Source of the DNA: Oceanomicrobium pacificus
GTDB taxonomy: Bacteria; Pseudomonadota; Alphaproteobacteria; Rhodobacterales; Rhodobacteraceae
Direction: 5' to 3'
DNA: 64,000 nucleotides
NCBI RefSeq assembly: GCF_009833495.1
Contig: NZ_WUWG01000003.1
Span: 558,001 to 622,000, forward strand
The notes under the pieces are model-generated. The model saw nothing but the letters and a program-made list of their open reading frames with translations, ran no database searches and was not told the DNA's origin. The translations under genes were made by a program, and so were the position numbers. Shown in pieces: positions 53,875 to 62,205 of the stretch; position 1 is the stretch's first letter, and each line of letters begins with the position of its first letter.

Positions 53875-54372
53875 ATGACCAAGTCCCTGAACGTTGTCCC
53901 GAGCGAGAAATCCGTGAAAACGGGTGTCCGTGATACGGGTGCCATCGCGCTCGGCCTCGCCGATGCGCTGGCCGACACGTATACGCTGCTCTTCAAGACA
54001 CACAGCTACCACTGGAACGTCGAGGGGCCGCTCTTCTATTCGGTCCACAACCTGACCGAGACCCAGTATGAGGACCTGTTTGCCGCGACCGACGTGCTCG
54101 CCGAACGGATCCGCGCTCTGGGTCATCTGGCACCGACGCGTCTGGCTGATATCGTCGAGGCGTCCGTCATCAAGGAGCATGAAAATGCCTTGTCGGCCGG
54201 GGAGATGTGCGAGGATCTGGCAAGCGACCACGAACGCGTCGCCCACCGCCTGCACGCTCTGATCGAGATGGCCGGCCGCGAGAAGGATGCCGTGACCGAG
54301 GATCTTGCGACGGCACGCGCGACCTTCCACGAGAAAGCCGCCTGGATGCTGCGCGCGATCGCGGCTGAATAA
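53875..54372 (+). CDS. dps: Dps-family DNA-protection ferritin
   Basis: 165 residues; forms a 12-subunit shell that binds DNA and oxidises and stores iron, protecting DNA in stress. The ferroxidase residues are visible: His in TLLFKTHSYHWNVEGP (core THSYHWNV), then Asp/Glu in DVLAERIRALG. The N-terminus SLNVVPSEKSVKTG is short and basic. CGGAG precedes the ATG. A strong terminator follows. No EcfG site of its own was found; read-through from the DUF1328 promoter or another sigma factor is likely. Confidence 0.93.
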   Translation: MTKSLNVVPSEKSVKTGVRDTGAIALGLADALADTYTLLFKTHSYHWNVEGPLFYSVHNLTETQYEDLFAATDVLAERIRALGHLAPTRLADIVEASVIKEHENALSAGEMCEDLASDHERVAHRLHALIEMAGREKDAVTEDLATARATFHEKAAWMLRAIAAE

Positions 54373-54405
54373 GGCGCAGGCTTGCGTAACGAGTTCCCCG
54401 TGAGC

Positions 54406-54435
54406 GGGCGCCCGGTTCCCCCCGGGCGCCCTTTT
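54406..54435 (+). terminator. Intrinsic terminator of dps
   Basis: Perfect 10-bp stem GGGCGCCCGG/CCGGGCGCCC (54406-54415 with 54422-54431), 6-base loop, followed by TTTT. Confidence 0.85.
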
Positions 54436-54475
54436 CTTTGGACAGGTCCATTGCAGGGGACGTCCCGGATCTACG

Positions 54476-54504
54476 AAAAAGCCCCGACCGAATGGCCGGG
54501 GCTT
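54476..54504 (-). terminator. Intrinsic terminator of phyR
   Basis: Minus strand: 11-bp stem AAGCCCCGGCC/GGTCGGGGCTT (one wobble) around a 4-base loop, then a T run (54480-54476), 26 bases beyond the phyR stop. Faces the dps terminator 40 bases away. Confidence 0.8.
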
Positions 54505-54529
54505 CAACCTGTCGTTCTGTGCCGCAGTA

Positions 54530-55351
54530 TCAGGCGCGCAACGTTTCCGTGGAGGAGAAGAACATCGCCTGGCTCACCGCCGACTGGACCTGGTCCTCGG
54601 TAAACGGCTTGGTGATCAGGAAGGCCGGCTCGGGCCGGTCGCCCGTGAGCAGCCGCTCCGGGAAGGCGGTGATAAAGATGACCGGCACATCGCCCAGTTC
54701 GGCCAGCAGATCGTTGACCGCATCGATGCCCGACGAATTGTCGGCGAGCTGGATGTCGGCCAGGATCAGGTTCGGGCGGATCTCGGTGCCGAGTTGCACG
54801 GCTTCGGCGCGGGTCCGCGCGACACCGCCAACCTGATGGCCCATTTCGGAGACCTGCGCTTCAAGATCCATGGCGATGATCGCCTCATCCTCGATGATCA
54901 GGACCTTGCCGGCGATCGACCGGGCCATTTCATCCCGCGCGATGCGGACCAGTTCCGTCACTTCGTCCGCGGAGACCTGCATGATCTGGGCGACCTCGGC
55001 CGGCGTGAAATCCTCGATCGTGGACAGAAGCAGCGCCTCGCGGGTGTTGGCCGTCAACCGCTCCAGGTGGGCCTGCGCGCGCTTGCGCAGCCCGTCCTCG
55101 TCATTGGCGACCGGCGCGCCGGCACTCGTCCAGATCGTGTGGAAGGCGCGGTAGAGCGCAACCCGTGGCGGCAGGCTCCCGTCGAGCACGGCCGGATCCT
55201 CGAGGATCGCCTCCAGCGTGGCGGCGGCATAGCTGTCCCCGGAGGTTTGCGCCCCGGTCAGGGCGCGGGCATAGCGGCGCAGATAGGGAAGATCGGCACC
55301 GATGGCGCTGACGCGATCCACCGGGGCGGAAGCTTGACGTGTCTCAGTCAT
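54530..55351 (-). CDS. phyR: General stress response anti-anti-sigma regulator PhyR
   Basis: 273 residues from the ATG at 55351. The N-terminal domain (about 15-140) mimics an ECF sigma factor (IGADLPYLRRYARALTGAQTSG, core LPYLRRYARALTG; FTPAEVAQIMQV). The C-terminal receiver has acidic pocket Glu154-Asp155, phospho-acceptor Asp199 (LILADIQLAD) and the Lys of LITKPF. On phosphorylation PhyR captures NepR, freeing EcfG. Its promoter matches the EcfG consensus, giving positive feedback. Divergent from nepR-ecfG, the classical arrangement. Confidence 0.95.
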   Translation of the reverse strand: MTETRQASAPVDRVSAIGADLPYLRRYARALTGAQTSGDSYAAATLEAILEDPAVLDGSLPPRVALYRAFHTIWTSAGAPVANDEDGLRKRAQAHLERLTANTREALLLSTIEDFTPAEVAQIMQVSADEVTELVRIARDEMARSIAGKVLIIEDEAIIAMDLEAQVSEMGHQVGGVARTRAEAVQLGTEIRPNLILADIQLADNSSGIDAVNDLLAELGDVPVIFITAFPERLLTGDRPEPAFLITKPFTEDQVQSAVSQAMFFSSTETLRA

Positions 55352-55388
55352 AAAAAAAATAAGCCCTTTTCCATTTTTTTCGGAACCT

Positions 55389-55414
55389 AACGCCCTATCC
55401 GTGCATTTCGTTCC
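55389..55414 (-). promoter_or_regulatory. EcfG-type stress promoter of phyR
   Basis: Minus strand GGAAC (55414-55410), 17-base spacer, CGTT (55392-55389), about 38 bases before the phyR start. The plus strand also carries GGAAC (55382-55386) and CGTT (55409-55412), but 22 bases apart, outside the usual range, so a matching nepR promoter is not shown. Confidence 0.82.
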
Positions 55415-55450
55415 AAAGAATTTGTGATCCGAGCAAAATTGACTGAGCGT

Positions 55451-55624
55451 ATGGAGAATGCTGTGCAGGACGAAAAGCAGGAGCGCGCGCGCATCCAGAT
55501 CGACGAGAATCTGAAGCGCGTCTATCAGGAAGCGGTCGAAGAGGCCTTGCCTGACCGGTTCCATGACCTACTTGAAAAACTGAAGGCCCAAGACGCTCAG
55601 AAACAGGGGAACGCTCAAAAATGA
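55451..55624 (+). CDS. nepR: Anti-sigma factor NepR
   Basis: 57 residues from the ATG at 55451 (a GTG at 55424 would add nine residues; neither has a ribosome site). The NepR core is clear: ARIQIDENLKRVYQEAVEE, EALPDRFHDLLEKL. In Alphaproteobacteria NepR holds EcfG inactive until PhyR-P removes it. The stop overlaps the ecfG start by 4 bases (ATGA), ensuring balanced synthesis. Confidence 0.92.
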   Translation: MENAVQDEKQERARIQIDENLKRVYQEAVEEALPDRFHDLLEKLKAQDAQKQGNAQK

Positions 55625-56178
55625 GTCAGGCCAATCCGAAAGACGAGCTGGTAGAACATCTGCCGGCCCTTCGAGCCTTCGCCCTTTCCCTGACACGCAA
55701 CGGATCCGTCGCCGATGACATGGTGCAGGACACGGTCGTCAAGGCCTGGACCAACATCGACAAGTTCGAAGCCGGCACCAACCTGCGGGCCTGGCTTTTC
55801 ACCATTCTCCGCAACACCTACTATTCCAGCCGTCGCAAGCTCGGGCGGGAGGTCTCGGACGCCGAGGGTGTGTTCACCGAGAGTCTTGCCGTGAAACCGG
55901 CCCATGACGGGCACCTCCACATGAACGATTTCCGCAAGGCTTTTGCCACGCTGCCCGACGAGCAGCGCGAGGCGCTGATCCTTGTCGGTGCGTCGGGCTT
56001 TTCCTACGAGGAAGCCGCAGCGACATGCGGGGTGGCGGTCGGCACGATCAAGAGCCGCGCCAACCGTGCTCGTGCGCGGCTGACCGAGATGCTCAACCTC
56101 GGAGAGGATGAGGCGATGGAACTGACCGACAATGCCACCATGGCGGTCGTCGCGAGCAGCGGAGCCCCGGCGATCTGA
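55621..56178 (+). CDS. ecfG: General stress response sigma factor EcfG
   Basis: 185 residues of the ECF sigma-70 type. Region 2 (LRAFALSLTRNGSVADDMVQDTVVKAW, core LVQ-type DDMVQDTVVKAW) and region 4 (LPDEQREALILVGASGFSYEEAA, core FSYEEAAATCGVAVGTIKSR) are intact. It directs polymerase to GGAAC-N16/17-CGTT promoters, several of which lie in this window. Coupled to nepR by ATGA and to the kinase gene by a one-base TGATG overlap. Confidence 0.95.
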   Translation: MSQANPKDELVEHLPALRAFALSLTRNGSVADDMVQDTVVKAWTNIDKFEAGTNLRAWLFTILRNTYYSSRRKLGREVSDAEGVFTESLAVKPAHDGHLHMNDFRKAFATLPDEQREALILVGASGFSYEEAAATCGVAVGTIKSRANRARARLTEMLNLGEDEAMELTDNATMAVVASSGAPAI

Positions 56179-58010
56179 TGCCCCACAATCTGTTGCCTGC
56201 GCGGATGCGGAGCCTCACGTTCCGCGTCGTCGCTTTCCTGTCGCTCGCACTTCTGCCGATCGGCCTGATCGCCGTCAAACAGACGGACGAGGTGACCAAG
56301 GAAACCCAGCGGCGCACCGAACTGACACTGCTTGCGGTCACCGAACAGGCCGCGACGGTGGAGCAGGCGGTGATCCAGCAGGCCTTCGGGGCCGCGCGCA
56401 CGCTCGGCGCCTTCATCCAGCTTTTCAATCAGGATGCCGAAGCCTGCCAGCGCCATTTGCAATCCTTTCTTGATGCGTCGGACCGGTTCAGTTTCGTGGG
56501 CTTCCTGCCGAAAGACGGGGTGATGACCTGCTCCTCTCACGGGCGCACGGTGGATTTTTCCGACTTTCCCGGCTTCGCGGACAGTGTCGCCAATCCCGCG
56601 CCGATGGTGAATGTCAATCAGGACGCGCCGCTCAGCGGCACGTCCGTCATCATTATCAGCCTGCCGCATTATGATGATGCGGGCAATTTCGACGGTTACA
56701 TCTCGGTCTCCGTCCCGCATTACCGGCTCGATATCGACAGCGAGGAAGCGCCGAACGACCTGGTCGGGCTGATCACCTTCAATGACGAAGGCGAGGTGAT
56801 CACCGCAACCTCCGACATGGGTGACGTGGCTGACCTGCTGCCGCGCGGAACAGAGTTGAAATATCTCTTCTCCGGCGGCCGGCAGGCTTTTTCCGGCAAG
56901 TCGGTGGACGAAGAGAACCGCGTGTTCGCCGTGACCCCGATCGTGGAAGATACGGTCTACGCGCTCGGCATCTGGTCGGCCCGCGCGCCGTCTGCCACCG
57001 GTTTCGACCGTGCGCTTCACCCGTCGGTCTTTCCGATCCTGATGTGGATCGCCTGCCTGATCGTCGCCATGTTCGCCATCCACCGGTTGGTCCTGCGCCA
57101 TGTGACCCGCCTGCGTCGTCGGATGCGTGCCTTTGCCCGGACCCGCAGTTTCCGCCCGCAGCCGGAAACCGGCCGCGTGCCGCTTGAACTGGCCGAAATG
57201 GGACAGGATTTCGACCAAATGGCCGAGGCAATCCTGCGTGACGAAGCGGAATTGGAAAATTCGCTGCACGAGAAGAATGTGCTTCTCAAGGAGGTGCATC
57301 ACCGGGTGAAGAACAATCTGCAGCTTATCTCCTCGATCATGAACATGGAGATGCGCAAGAATCCGGACCCGGCCACGAAGAAGGTGCTCCGGCGCCTGCA
57401 GGACCGGGTGCGCGGGCTCGCCACCATTCACCGGACGCTCTATCAGGCCGACAGCCTCAGCCAGGTGGATGCGGGTGTGCTCATCAATGATATTGTTGAC
57501 CAGATCCGCGTGAAGGGGCAGGTGGCTGGCACCAAGGTCAAGGTCGACCGGACAGTCGACAGCGTCGTGCTTCTGCCGGATCAGGCAGTTCCGCTGGCGC
57601 TGCTCGCGTCCGAAGCCGTGACCAACCTTCTGAAACATCTGGGCGCGCCCGAAGGCAGCCCGCCGGAAGTGATCGTGGAACTGACCGAATCCGATGATGG
57701 CGAGGTAACGCTGCGCATCGAGAATACGCTCGGCCAGAAAACGGTGATCGACGATGCGGCGGAAAGCACCGGCCTCGGCGCACAGCTCATGAACGCCTTT
57801 GCTCGCCAGCTTGGTGGCCGGATCACGACCGCCGAGGAGGATGAGTGCTACCGGCTGAAGTTGACCTTCGTCAAAACTCCGTTCGATGAGGAACCGGTGG
57901 ATTTTCCTGCCGACGCGCAGGGCGATGCCGAAGGGCAGAAGGCTGTGACGGTGGCAAGCGAACCGCGGAATACGGAAACGCCGGGTCCGGCGCGGCCGAG
58001 CCATGCCTGA
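56178..58010 (+). CDS. Sensor histidine kinase (HisKA_2/HWE type), probable PhyR kinase
   Basis: 610 residues. TM1 at about 12-32, a periplasmic or extracytoplasmic sensor domain (about 33-280), TM2 at about 283-305, a basic HAMP-like linker, then the HisKA_2 box LLKEVHHRVKNNLQLISS with His374-His375, and an ATPase domain (LALLASEAVTNLLKHL; ENTLGQK; GLGAQLMNAF). Kinases of this class (PhyK and relatives) phosphorylate PhyR. Position directly after ecfG supports that role. It overlaps the phospholipase D-like gene by 8 bases. The sensor domain resembles no family I can name; the signal is unknown. Confidence 0.92.
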   Translation: MPHNLLPARMRSLTFRVVAFLSLALLPIGLIAVKQTDEVTKETQRRTELTLLAVTEQAATVEQAVIQQAFGAARTLGAFIQLFNQDAEACQRHLQSFLDASDRFSFVGFLPKDGVMTCSSHGRTVDFSDFPGFADSVANPAPMVNVNQDAPLSGTSVIIISLPHYDDAGNFDGYISVSVPHYRLDIDSEEAPNDLVGLITFNDEGEVITATSDMGDVADLLPRGTELKYLFSGGRQAFSGKSVDEENRVFAVTPIVEDTVYALGIWSARAPSATGFDRALHPSVFPILMWIACLIVAMFAIHRLVLRHVTRLRRRMRAFARTRSFRPQPETGRVPLELAEMGQDFDQMAEAILRDEAELENSLHEKNVLLKEVHHRVKNNLQLISSIMNMEMRKNPDPATKKVLRRLQDRVRGLATIHRTLYQADSLSQVDAGVLINDIVDQIRVKGQVAGTKVKVDRTVDSVVLLPDQAVPLALLASEAVTNLLKHLGAPEGSPPEVIVELTESDDGEVTLRIENTLGQKTVIDDAAESTGLGAQLMNAFARQLGGRITTAEEDECYRLKLTFVKTPFDEEPVDFPADAQGDAEGQKAVTVASEPRNTETPGPARPSHA

Positions 58011-59559
58011 GGACGGGCAGGGCGGAGGTGCGGGCACCCGTCTGCTTCTGACGGCAGCGGAAGCCTTTCCCGCCTTCGAGGAACTGGTGCTCGACGCGCA
58101 GGATCGCGTCGTCATGGGGTTCCGCGTCTTCGACCCCGACACGCGCCTGCGTTCCGAACGGGCACAAGAGGTCGGACGGACATGGGGCGATTTGATCGGC
58201 GCGACCCTCGACCGCGGTGTCTCCGTTAGGCTGATTCTGTCCGATTTCGATGCGGTCGCGCGGCCCGAACTCCACCGCGGCACCCATGCGGCGATCCGCA
58301 AACTGAATGCGATTGCCGAAGGTTCGGCACATCCCGACCTCTGGACCGGCATCGCTGCGCTGCATCCCGCGCGCGTCGGCATCGGCCCGCGTCTGCTTTT
58401 CTGGCCCAAGATCCTGGGCGAGTTGAAGGCCACGGCGGAGCGGCTGAACGCGCTCGATCCGGATGAGCGGTCGCAGGCGCTGGAGGATATGCCCGGCGTC
58501 GCCGCCTATCTGCGGAAGGATGGCGGCACACTGCGGCCGCGGCGCTGGCCTGTGCCCCCACTTGTGCCCGCGAGCCATCACCAGAAACTGGCCGTCATCG
58601 ACGGGCGGACGCTCTATATCGGCGGACTCGATCTCGACGAGCGCCGCTACGACACGCCCGCGCATGACCGCGGAAGCCGCCAGACCTGGCATGATGCGCA
58701 GGTGATCGTGGAAGGTGAGGCCGCTGCCGCGGCCGAAGCCCATCTGGAGGCGTTTCCGGAGGAATGTGAGCGCGGCTCGACGCTGCCGCGGCCCGGGCTC
58801 TTGCGCACTTTGTCGGCACAGCGCTCGAACGCGCAATTCCATGTGTCGCCGAAGCCTGTCGTCTCGGAACTGACCGATGCGCATCTGTCCGGTATCGAAG
58901 CTGCACAAAAGCTCGTCTATCTGGAAACCCAGTTCTTCCGCTGCCGCAAGATCGCGCAGGCACTGGCCGAAGCGGCGCATCGCGCGCCGGACATTGGCAT
59001 GGTGCTGGTCCTTCCGGCCGCGCCCGAGGATGTGGCTTTTGAGGGCAAGACCAAAAGCGATGCGCGCTATGGGGAATATCTGCAAGCCAAATGCGTCGAT
59101 CAGGTGCGTGCGGCCTTCGGCGACCGGCTCTTCATCGGCGCACCGGCGCAGCATCGCCGCGAAAGCGCGGATCCGGATGCCAAAGGCCGTGCCGCGCTCG
59201 ACGAGGCGCCCATCGTCTATGTCCATGCCAAACTGTCGGTCTTCGATGGCGCATCTGCGATCGTGTCATCGGCAAACCTGAACGGGCGCAGCCTCGACTG
59301 GGACACCGAGGCGGGTGTGGAACTGGGCGCACCCGACGCGGCACGCCTGCTCGACCGGTGCCTCGATCATTGGGTGGGCGGGGAGCTTGCCGCGGAGTTG
59401 CCGCGCGACGGGGCACTGGCGCCTGCGCTCGCGCGGATTTCGCAGGAAGATGCCGAACGTCCGCCCGAAACGCGGCGATCGCTCCTGTTGCCCTATCCGG
59501 TGGCGCCCGCCCGGCGCTTCGGGCGCAACATCCCCGGTTTGCCTGAAGAAATCGTCTGA
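58003..59559 (+). CDS. Phospholipase D-like protein (two HKD motifs)
   Basis: 518 residues. Two PLD active-site motifs are present: HQKLAVIDG at about 192-200, followed by LYIGGLDLDERRYD, and HAKLSVFDG at about 408-416, followed by SSANLNGRSLDWDTE. No signal peptide or membrane segment, so it is probably a cytoplasmic or peripheral enzyme that hydrolyses phospholipid or transfers phosphatidyl groups. Co-transcription with the stress kinase (8-base overlap) suggests membrane-lipid change on stress. Exact reaction unknown; cardiolipin synthase is less likely because the N-terminal helices are missing. Confidence 0.88.
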   Translation: MPEDGQGGGAGTRLLLTAAEAFPAFEELVLDAQDRVVMGFRVFDPDTRLRSERAQEVGRTWGDLIGATLDRGVSVRLILSDFDAVARPELHRGTHAAIRKLNAIAEGSAHPDLWTGIAALHPARVGIGPRLLFWPKILGELKATAERLNALDPDERSQALEDMPGVAAYLRKDGGTLRPRRWPVPPLVPASHHQKLAVIDGRTLYIGGLDLDERRYDTPAHDRGSRQTWHDAQVIVEGEAAAAAEAHLEAFPEECERGSTLPRPGLLRTLSAQRSNAQFHVSPKPVVSELTDAHLSGIEAAQKLVYLETQFFRCRKIAQALAEAAHRAPDIGMVLVLPAAPEDVAFEGKTKSDARYGEYLQAKCVDQVRAAFGDRLFIGAPAQHRRESADPDAKGRAALDEAPIVYVHAKLSVFDGASAIVSSANLNGRSLDWDTEAGVELGAPDAARLLDRCLDHWVGGELAAELPRDGALAPALARISQEDAERPPETRRSLLLPYPVAPARRFGRNIPGLPEEIV

Positions 59560-59570
59560 TCTGCCGGCGC

Positions 59571-60617
59571 TTAGCCGGTCGCGGCTTCGGGTTCGGTGTC
59601 CCGATCCGTTCCGGGCGCCCGGCCGTTCCAGGCGATTTCCATCGTCCAGAGCAGAAGCGGCAGCGCGATGATGCCGCCGAGCGGCCCCCAGAGCCAGAGC
59701 CAGAAGGTCAGGGACAGGAACACCAACAGCGGATTGACCGACATGGTGCGCCCGACGAGCGTCGGCGTCACGAACTGCCCCTCGATCATGTTGAGCCCCG
59801 CAAAGATGAGCGGCGGCAGAAAACTTGCCGGCCCGTCGAAGACGACGATGCCGGCAACCGCCAGCGCCGCCGTGACCGCGGTTGGCCCAAGATAGAGCAG
59901 GAAGTTCATCAGGAAGCCGATCACACCCCAGAGGATCGGCGACGGCATGCCGATCAGGCTGAGGCCGATGGCCACCAGCACACCGAAACAAGCGTTGATG
60001 ATCGTGATGGTCAGGAAGTAGCGCGCCACCGTGCGCTCGGCCTCGTCGAACCGTTCGGCGGTGATGCCGGGGATAACCCGGCCGAGCCATGTATAGGTTT
60101 CAACGCGTGCGAACAGAAAGAAGAAGAGCGTTCCGATGAAGATGAGCGCCTGCGCGGCGATACCGGGCGCGTAGGCCAGTGCCTCGGTCGCGGTCGGAAT
60201 CGCCACCGCATCCTCGTCATCCGACCCCGGTTCGGCATCGATGGCGGAGGCCACATCTTCGGCCACCTGATCCAGACCGCGCAGCATGGCTTTCAACTGC
60301 TCGACTGTTTCGCGCAGCTCGTACCAGATGAGCGGGGCGCGTGCGATCACCCGGCTGACGATCGGTTCCAGCAGAAACATGGCGGCAATGGCGACCACGA
60401 GCGCGACCAGAAGCGTCAGGAGCGCGGCGAGCGCACCGGGCAGGCGGAGCGCCAGCCAGAGCCGCGTGAGCGGTGAAAGGACAATGCCCGTGACAAGCGC
60501 CAGCGTGATCGGCGCTGCGACAGCCGCGGCCACGTCGAGCAGGTAGATGAGTGCAACGGCCGCCAGGATCATGAGGCATGCGCGTTCGACGCGACGGGCA
60601 GGGTAGGGATGGGCCAT
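59571..60617 (-). CDS. AI-2E family transporter (TqsA/PerM-like)
   Basis: 348 residues from the ATG at 60617 (AAGGAG about 12 bases upstream). About eight membrane helices: two pairs near the N-terminus, a charged extramembrane region (about 120-165, with [11 protein letters not shown]), then the conserved C-terminal block with [19 protein letters not shown] and [13 protein letters not shown]. Members export autoinducer-2 or act as Na+/H+ antiporters; which applies here is unknown. A consensus EcfG promoter directly upstream places it under general stress control. Confidence 0.9.
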   Translation of the reverse strand: MAHPYPARRVERACLMILAAVALIYLLDVAAAVAAPITLALVTGIVLSPLTRLWLALRLPGALAALLTLLVALVVAIAAMFLLEPIVSRVIARAPLIWYELRETVEQLKAMLRGLDQVAEDVASAIDAEPGSDDEDAVAIPTATEALAYAPGIAAQALIFIGTLFFFLFARVETYTWLGRVIPGITAERFDEAERTVARYFLTITIINACFGVLVAIGLSLIGMPSPILWGVIGFLMNFLLYLGPTAVTAALAVAGIVVFDGPASFLPPLIFAGLNMIEGQFVTPTLVGRTMSVNPLLVFLSLTFWLWLWGPLGGIIALPLLLWTMEIAWNGRAPGTDRDTEPEAATG

Positions 60618-60642
60618 GGCGGGAAGCACTCCTTCGGAAGGC

Positions 60643-60668
60643 AACGCGCAACACCGGCGGCGGGTTCC
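60643..60668 (-). promoter_or_regulatory. EcfG-type stress promoter of the AI-2E gene
   Basis: Minus strand GGAAC (60668-60664), 17-base spacer, CGTT (60646-60643), 26 bases ahead of the gene start. Divergent to the csbD promoter. Confidence 0.8.
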
Positions 60669-60701
60669 GGACGATTTCCGCCTTTATTTGCGACTGTTTC
60701 C

Positions 60702-60726
60702 GGAACTTGGGGCGGTGCGGATCGTT
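60702..60726 (+). promoter_or_regulatory. EcfG-type stress promoter of the CsbD-family gene
   Basis: Plus strand GGAAC (60702-60706), 16-base spacer, CGTT (60723-60726), 39 bases ahead of the gene start. Confidence 0.82.
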
Positions 60727-60764
60727 GTGTTTCCAGAAGCCATTTTGATGAAAGGAGTTTCAGC

Positions 60765-60962
60765 ATGAATTGGGATGTTGTCGAAGGCAATTGGAAGCAG
60801 ATGAAGGGCAAAATCCAGGAAAAGTGGGGCGATCTGACCGACGATGAAGTCGACCAGATCAACGGCAACCGCGAGAAACTGGAAGGCGTGCTTCAGGAAA
60901 AATACGGCAAGGCCAAGGAAGAGGTGAAGCGCGACGTGGACGATTTCCTGTCCCGCCACTGA
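60765..60962 (+). CDS. CsbD-family stress protein
   Basis: 65 residues from the ATG at 60765 (AAAGGAG upstream). The family core is exact: [20 protein letters not shown] (core [12 protein letters not shown]), [22 protein letters not shown]. CsbD-like proteins are small, abundant, charged helical proteins induced by the general stress sigma factor in many bacteria (sigma-B in Bacillus); molecular function unknown. A consensus EcfG promoter precedes it and a strong terminator follows, so it is monocistronic. Confidence 0.95.
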   Translation: MNWDVVEGNWKQMKGKIQEKWGDLTDDEVDQINGNREKLEGVLQEKYGKAKEEVKRDVDDFLSRH

Positions 60963-60987
60963 CACTGGCCAGATTTCAGAACGATCG

Positions 60988-61018
60988 AAGCCGGCTCATC
61001 GAGCCGGCTTCTTTTTTG
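60988..61018 (+). terminator. Intrinsic terminator of the CsbD-family gene
   Basis: Perfect 10-bp stem GAAGCCGGCT/AGCCGGCTTC (60988-60997 with 61003-61012), 5-base loop, then six T. Confidence 0.87.
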
Positions 61019-61492
61019 TTGGCGGTTCAGGTTCACTTGGTCTGTCCGTCCCGCCGGTCGAAAGACCATTCTGTCTAACCCGAGAAACAGGCTGGTGAGG
61101 AATGTCAGGCGGGGCCGGTCGCGCCATCAACGCCTGTCGCCAAGGCACAAAGCATTTCGGGATGCGAGTTCATATCGTCTGGTACAGGTGCGGAGGTCGG
61201 ATCGCGACAAAGCTGCGGAGAAGACCGCTGCCGCCGGTTCAATCTAACACAATAAGATTTGGAGTTCGCGGGTTCGAGCCCTTCTTGCGCATACAGGCGT
61301 TCGGCAGTTCGTGAACGACTATTGCGACGAACCCTCGCGAACCGAGTACCGGACAGGAGGTCGCGCGTTTTCAGAGTGCCAAAGTTCTACCCGGTGGCGT
61401 CTCGGCCATTCGCTTTCCCTGAACTCTTCGCTGCATCTACCATGCGCCGCCGGTCTCACCGGTTTGTCCGGTCAAGGCATCCGTCACGAACG
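61019..61492 (+). other. Intergenic stretch without a supported gene
   Basis: About 470 bases between two facing terminators. Short open frames exist (for example 61102-61314 and 61259-61654) but have no ribosome site, atypical composition and no recognisable motif. At about 61262-61292 the bases CGCGGGTTCGAGCCC resemble a tRNA T-arm, but the stem does not close and no other tRNA arm is present, so a decayed tRNA end or old integration scar is possible. Base composition is less GC-rich than the flanks in places. Confidence 0.5.
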
Positions 61493-61523
61493 AAAAGGGG
61501 CCGGAGGGTGAACCTCCGGCCCC
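61493..61523 (-). terminator. Intrinsic terminator of the PRC-barrel protein gene
   Basis: Minus strand: perfect 11-bp stem GGGGCCGGAGG/CCTCCGGCCCC around a 5-base loop (61523-61497), followed by TTTT, about 40 bases beyond the stop. Confidence 0.85.
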
Positions 61524-61562
61524 AAGGCCACGCGGCCGAAATTTCCGCGCTATTGGCAGGTC

Positions 61563-62159
61563 TTACGACCCTTCATACTCGGCCATGGCTTCGAGTTGGT
61601 CTTCGGTCGCATCGACATAGATGCGGATCTCTTCGCCATCATCGGCTTTGGTGATGGTGAAGCTCTCGAAGCCGATGGCGACCGGCTTCTCGCCGAGGCC
61701 GAGGAAACCGCCGACATCAACGATACCGGCCTGCACCATGCCGTCCTCGGTGATGATCATCTCGGACAGTTCGCCAACCCATTCGTCATTCACGTCATAG
61801 ACGCGCTGTCCGATCAGGGTTTCGACTTCATATTCACCGGCTGCGACGGTCGTATAGCCTTCGACCTCCACCTCCGGGGCAGGGAACGTGTCGAACATCT
61901 GTTCGGCATCGGCTTCCAACTCGGCGGCAGCATCGCTGGCCGCAGCCGCGGCATCCTTGGCCGCATCCTCGGTCGCGGCAGCCGCATCATCGAGTGCGTT
62001 GGCCGCACCTTCGGCTGCGTTCTCGACAGCTTCACCGGTCTGTTCGGCGGCGTTCTCAACGGCCTGCGCCGTGTCAGCGGCCGCGTCACCGTGATTGTCG
62101 GCGGCAACCGGCATGGCGGCGAGGGTGGCAATTGCGGTGGTCAGAAAGAGGTTCTTCAT
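61563..62159 (-). CDS. Exported PRC-barrel protein with Ala-rich helical repeat
   Basis: 198 residues from the ATG at 62159 (AAAGGAG upstream). Signal peptide ends near MPVAADN. Residues about 22-95 are an Ala/Asp/Glu helix made of loose 11- and 7-residue repeats (AVENAAEQTGEAVENAAEG in part), like LEA-type or lipid-coating helices. The C-terminal PRC barrel (about 115-192) is read from LIGQRVYDVNDEWVGELSEM and GIVDVGGFLGLGEKPVAIG. Such proteins are frequent stress-induced periplasmic proteins in Alphaproteobacteria. A variant EcfG promoter lies upstream. Confidence 0.85.
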   Translation of the reverse strand: MKNLFLTTAIATLAAMPVAADNHGDAAADTAQAVENAAEQTGEAVENAAEGAANALDDAAAATEDAAKDAAAAASDAAAELEADAEQMFDTFPAPEVEVEGYTTVAAGEYEVETLIGQRVYDVNDEWVGELSEMIITEDGMVQAGIVDVGGFLGLGEKPVAIGFESFTITKADDGEEIRIYVDATEDQLEAMAEYEGS

Positions 62160-62205
62160 TGCAAATCTCCTTTGGTCTAACTGGCCCGTTCGGGCATGGC
62201 AGACA

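Noticed and set aside
55382-55412. GGAAC ... CGTT on the plus strand ahead of nepR as an EcfG promoter
   Set aside because: The spacer is 22 bases, beyond the 16-17 seen at every other site; kept only as an open question.
56004-58433. 809-codon open frame on the minus strand opposite the stress kinase
   Set aside because: Opposes ecfG, kinase and PLD genes, all with clear motifs; no feature of its own.
61102-61314. Small plus-strand open frame in the gap after the CsbD-family gene
   Set aside because: No ribosome site, unusual composition and no recognisable motif; lies beyond a strong terminator without promoter.
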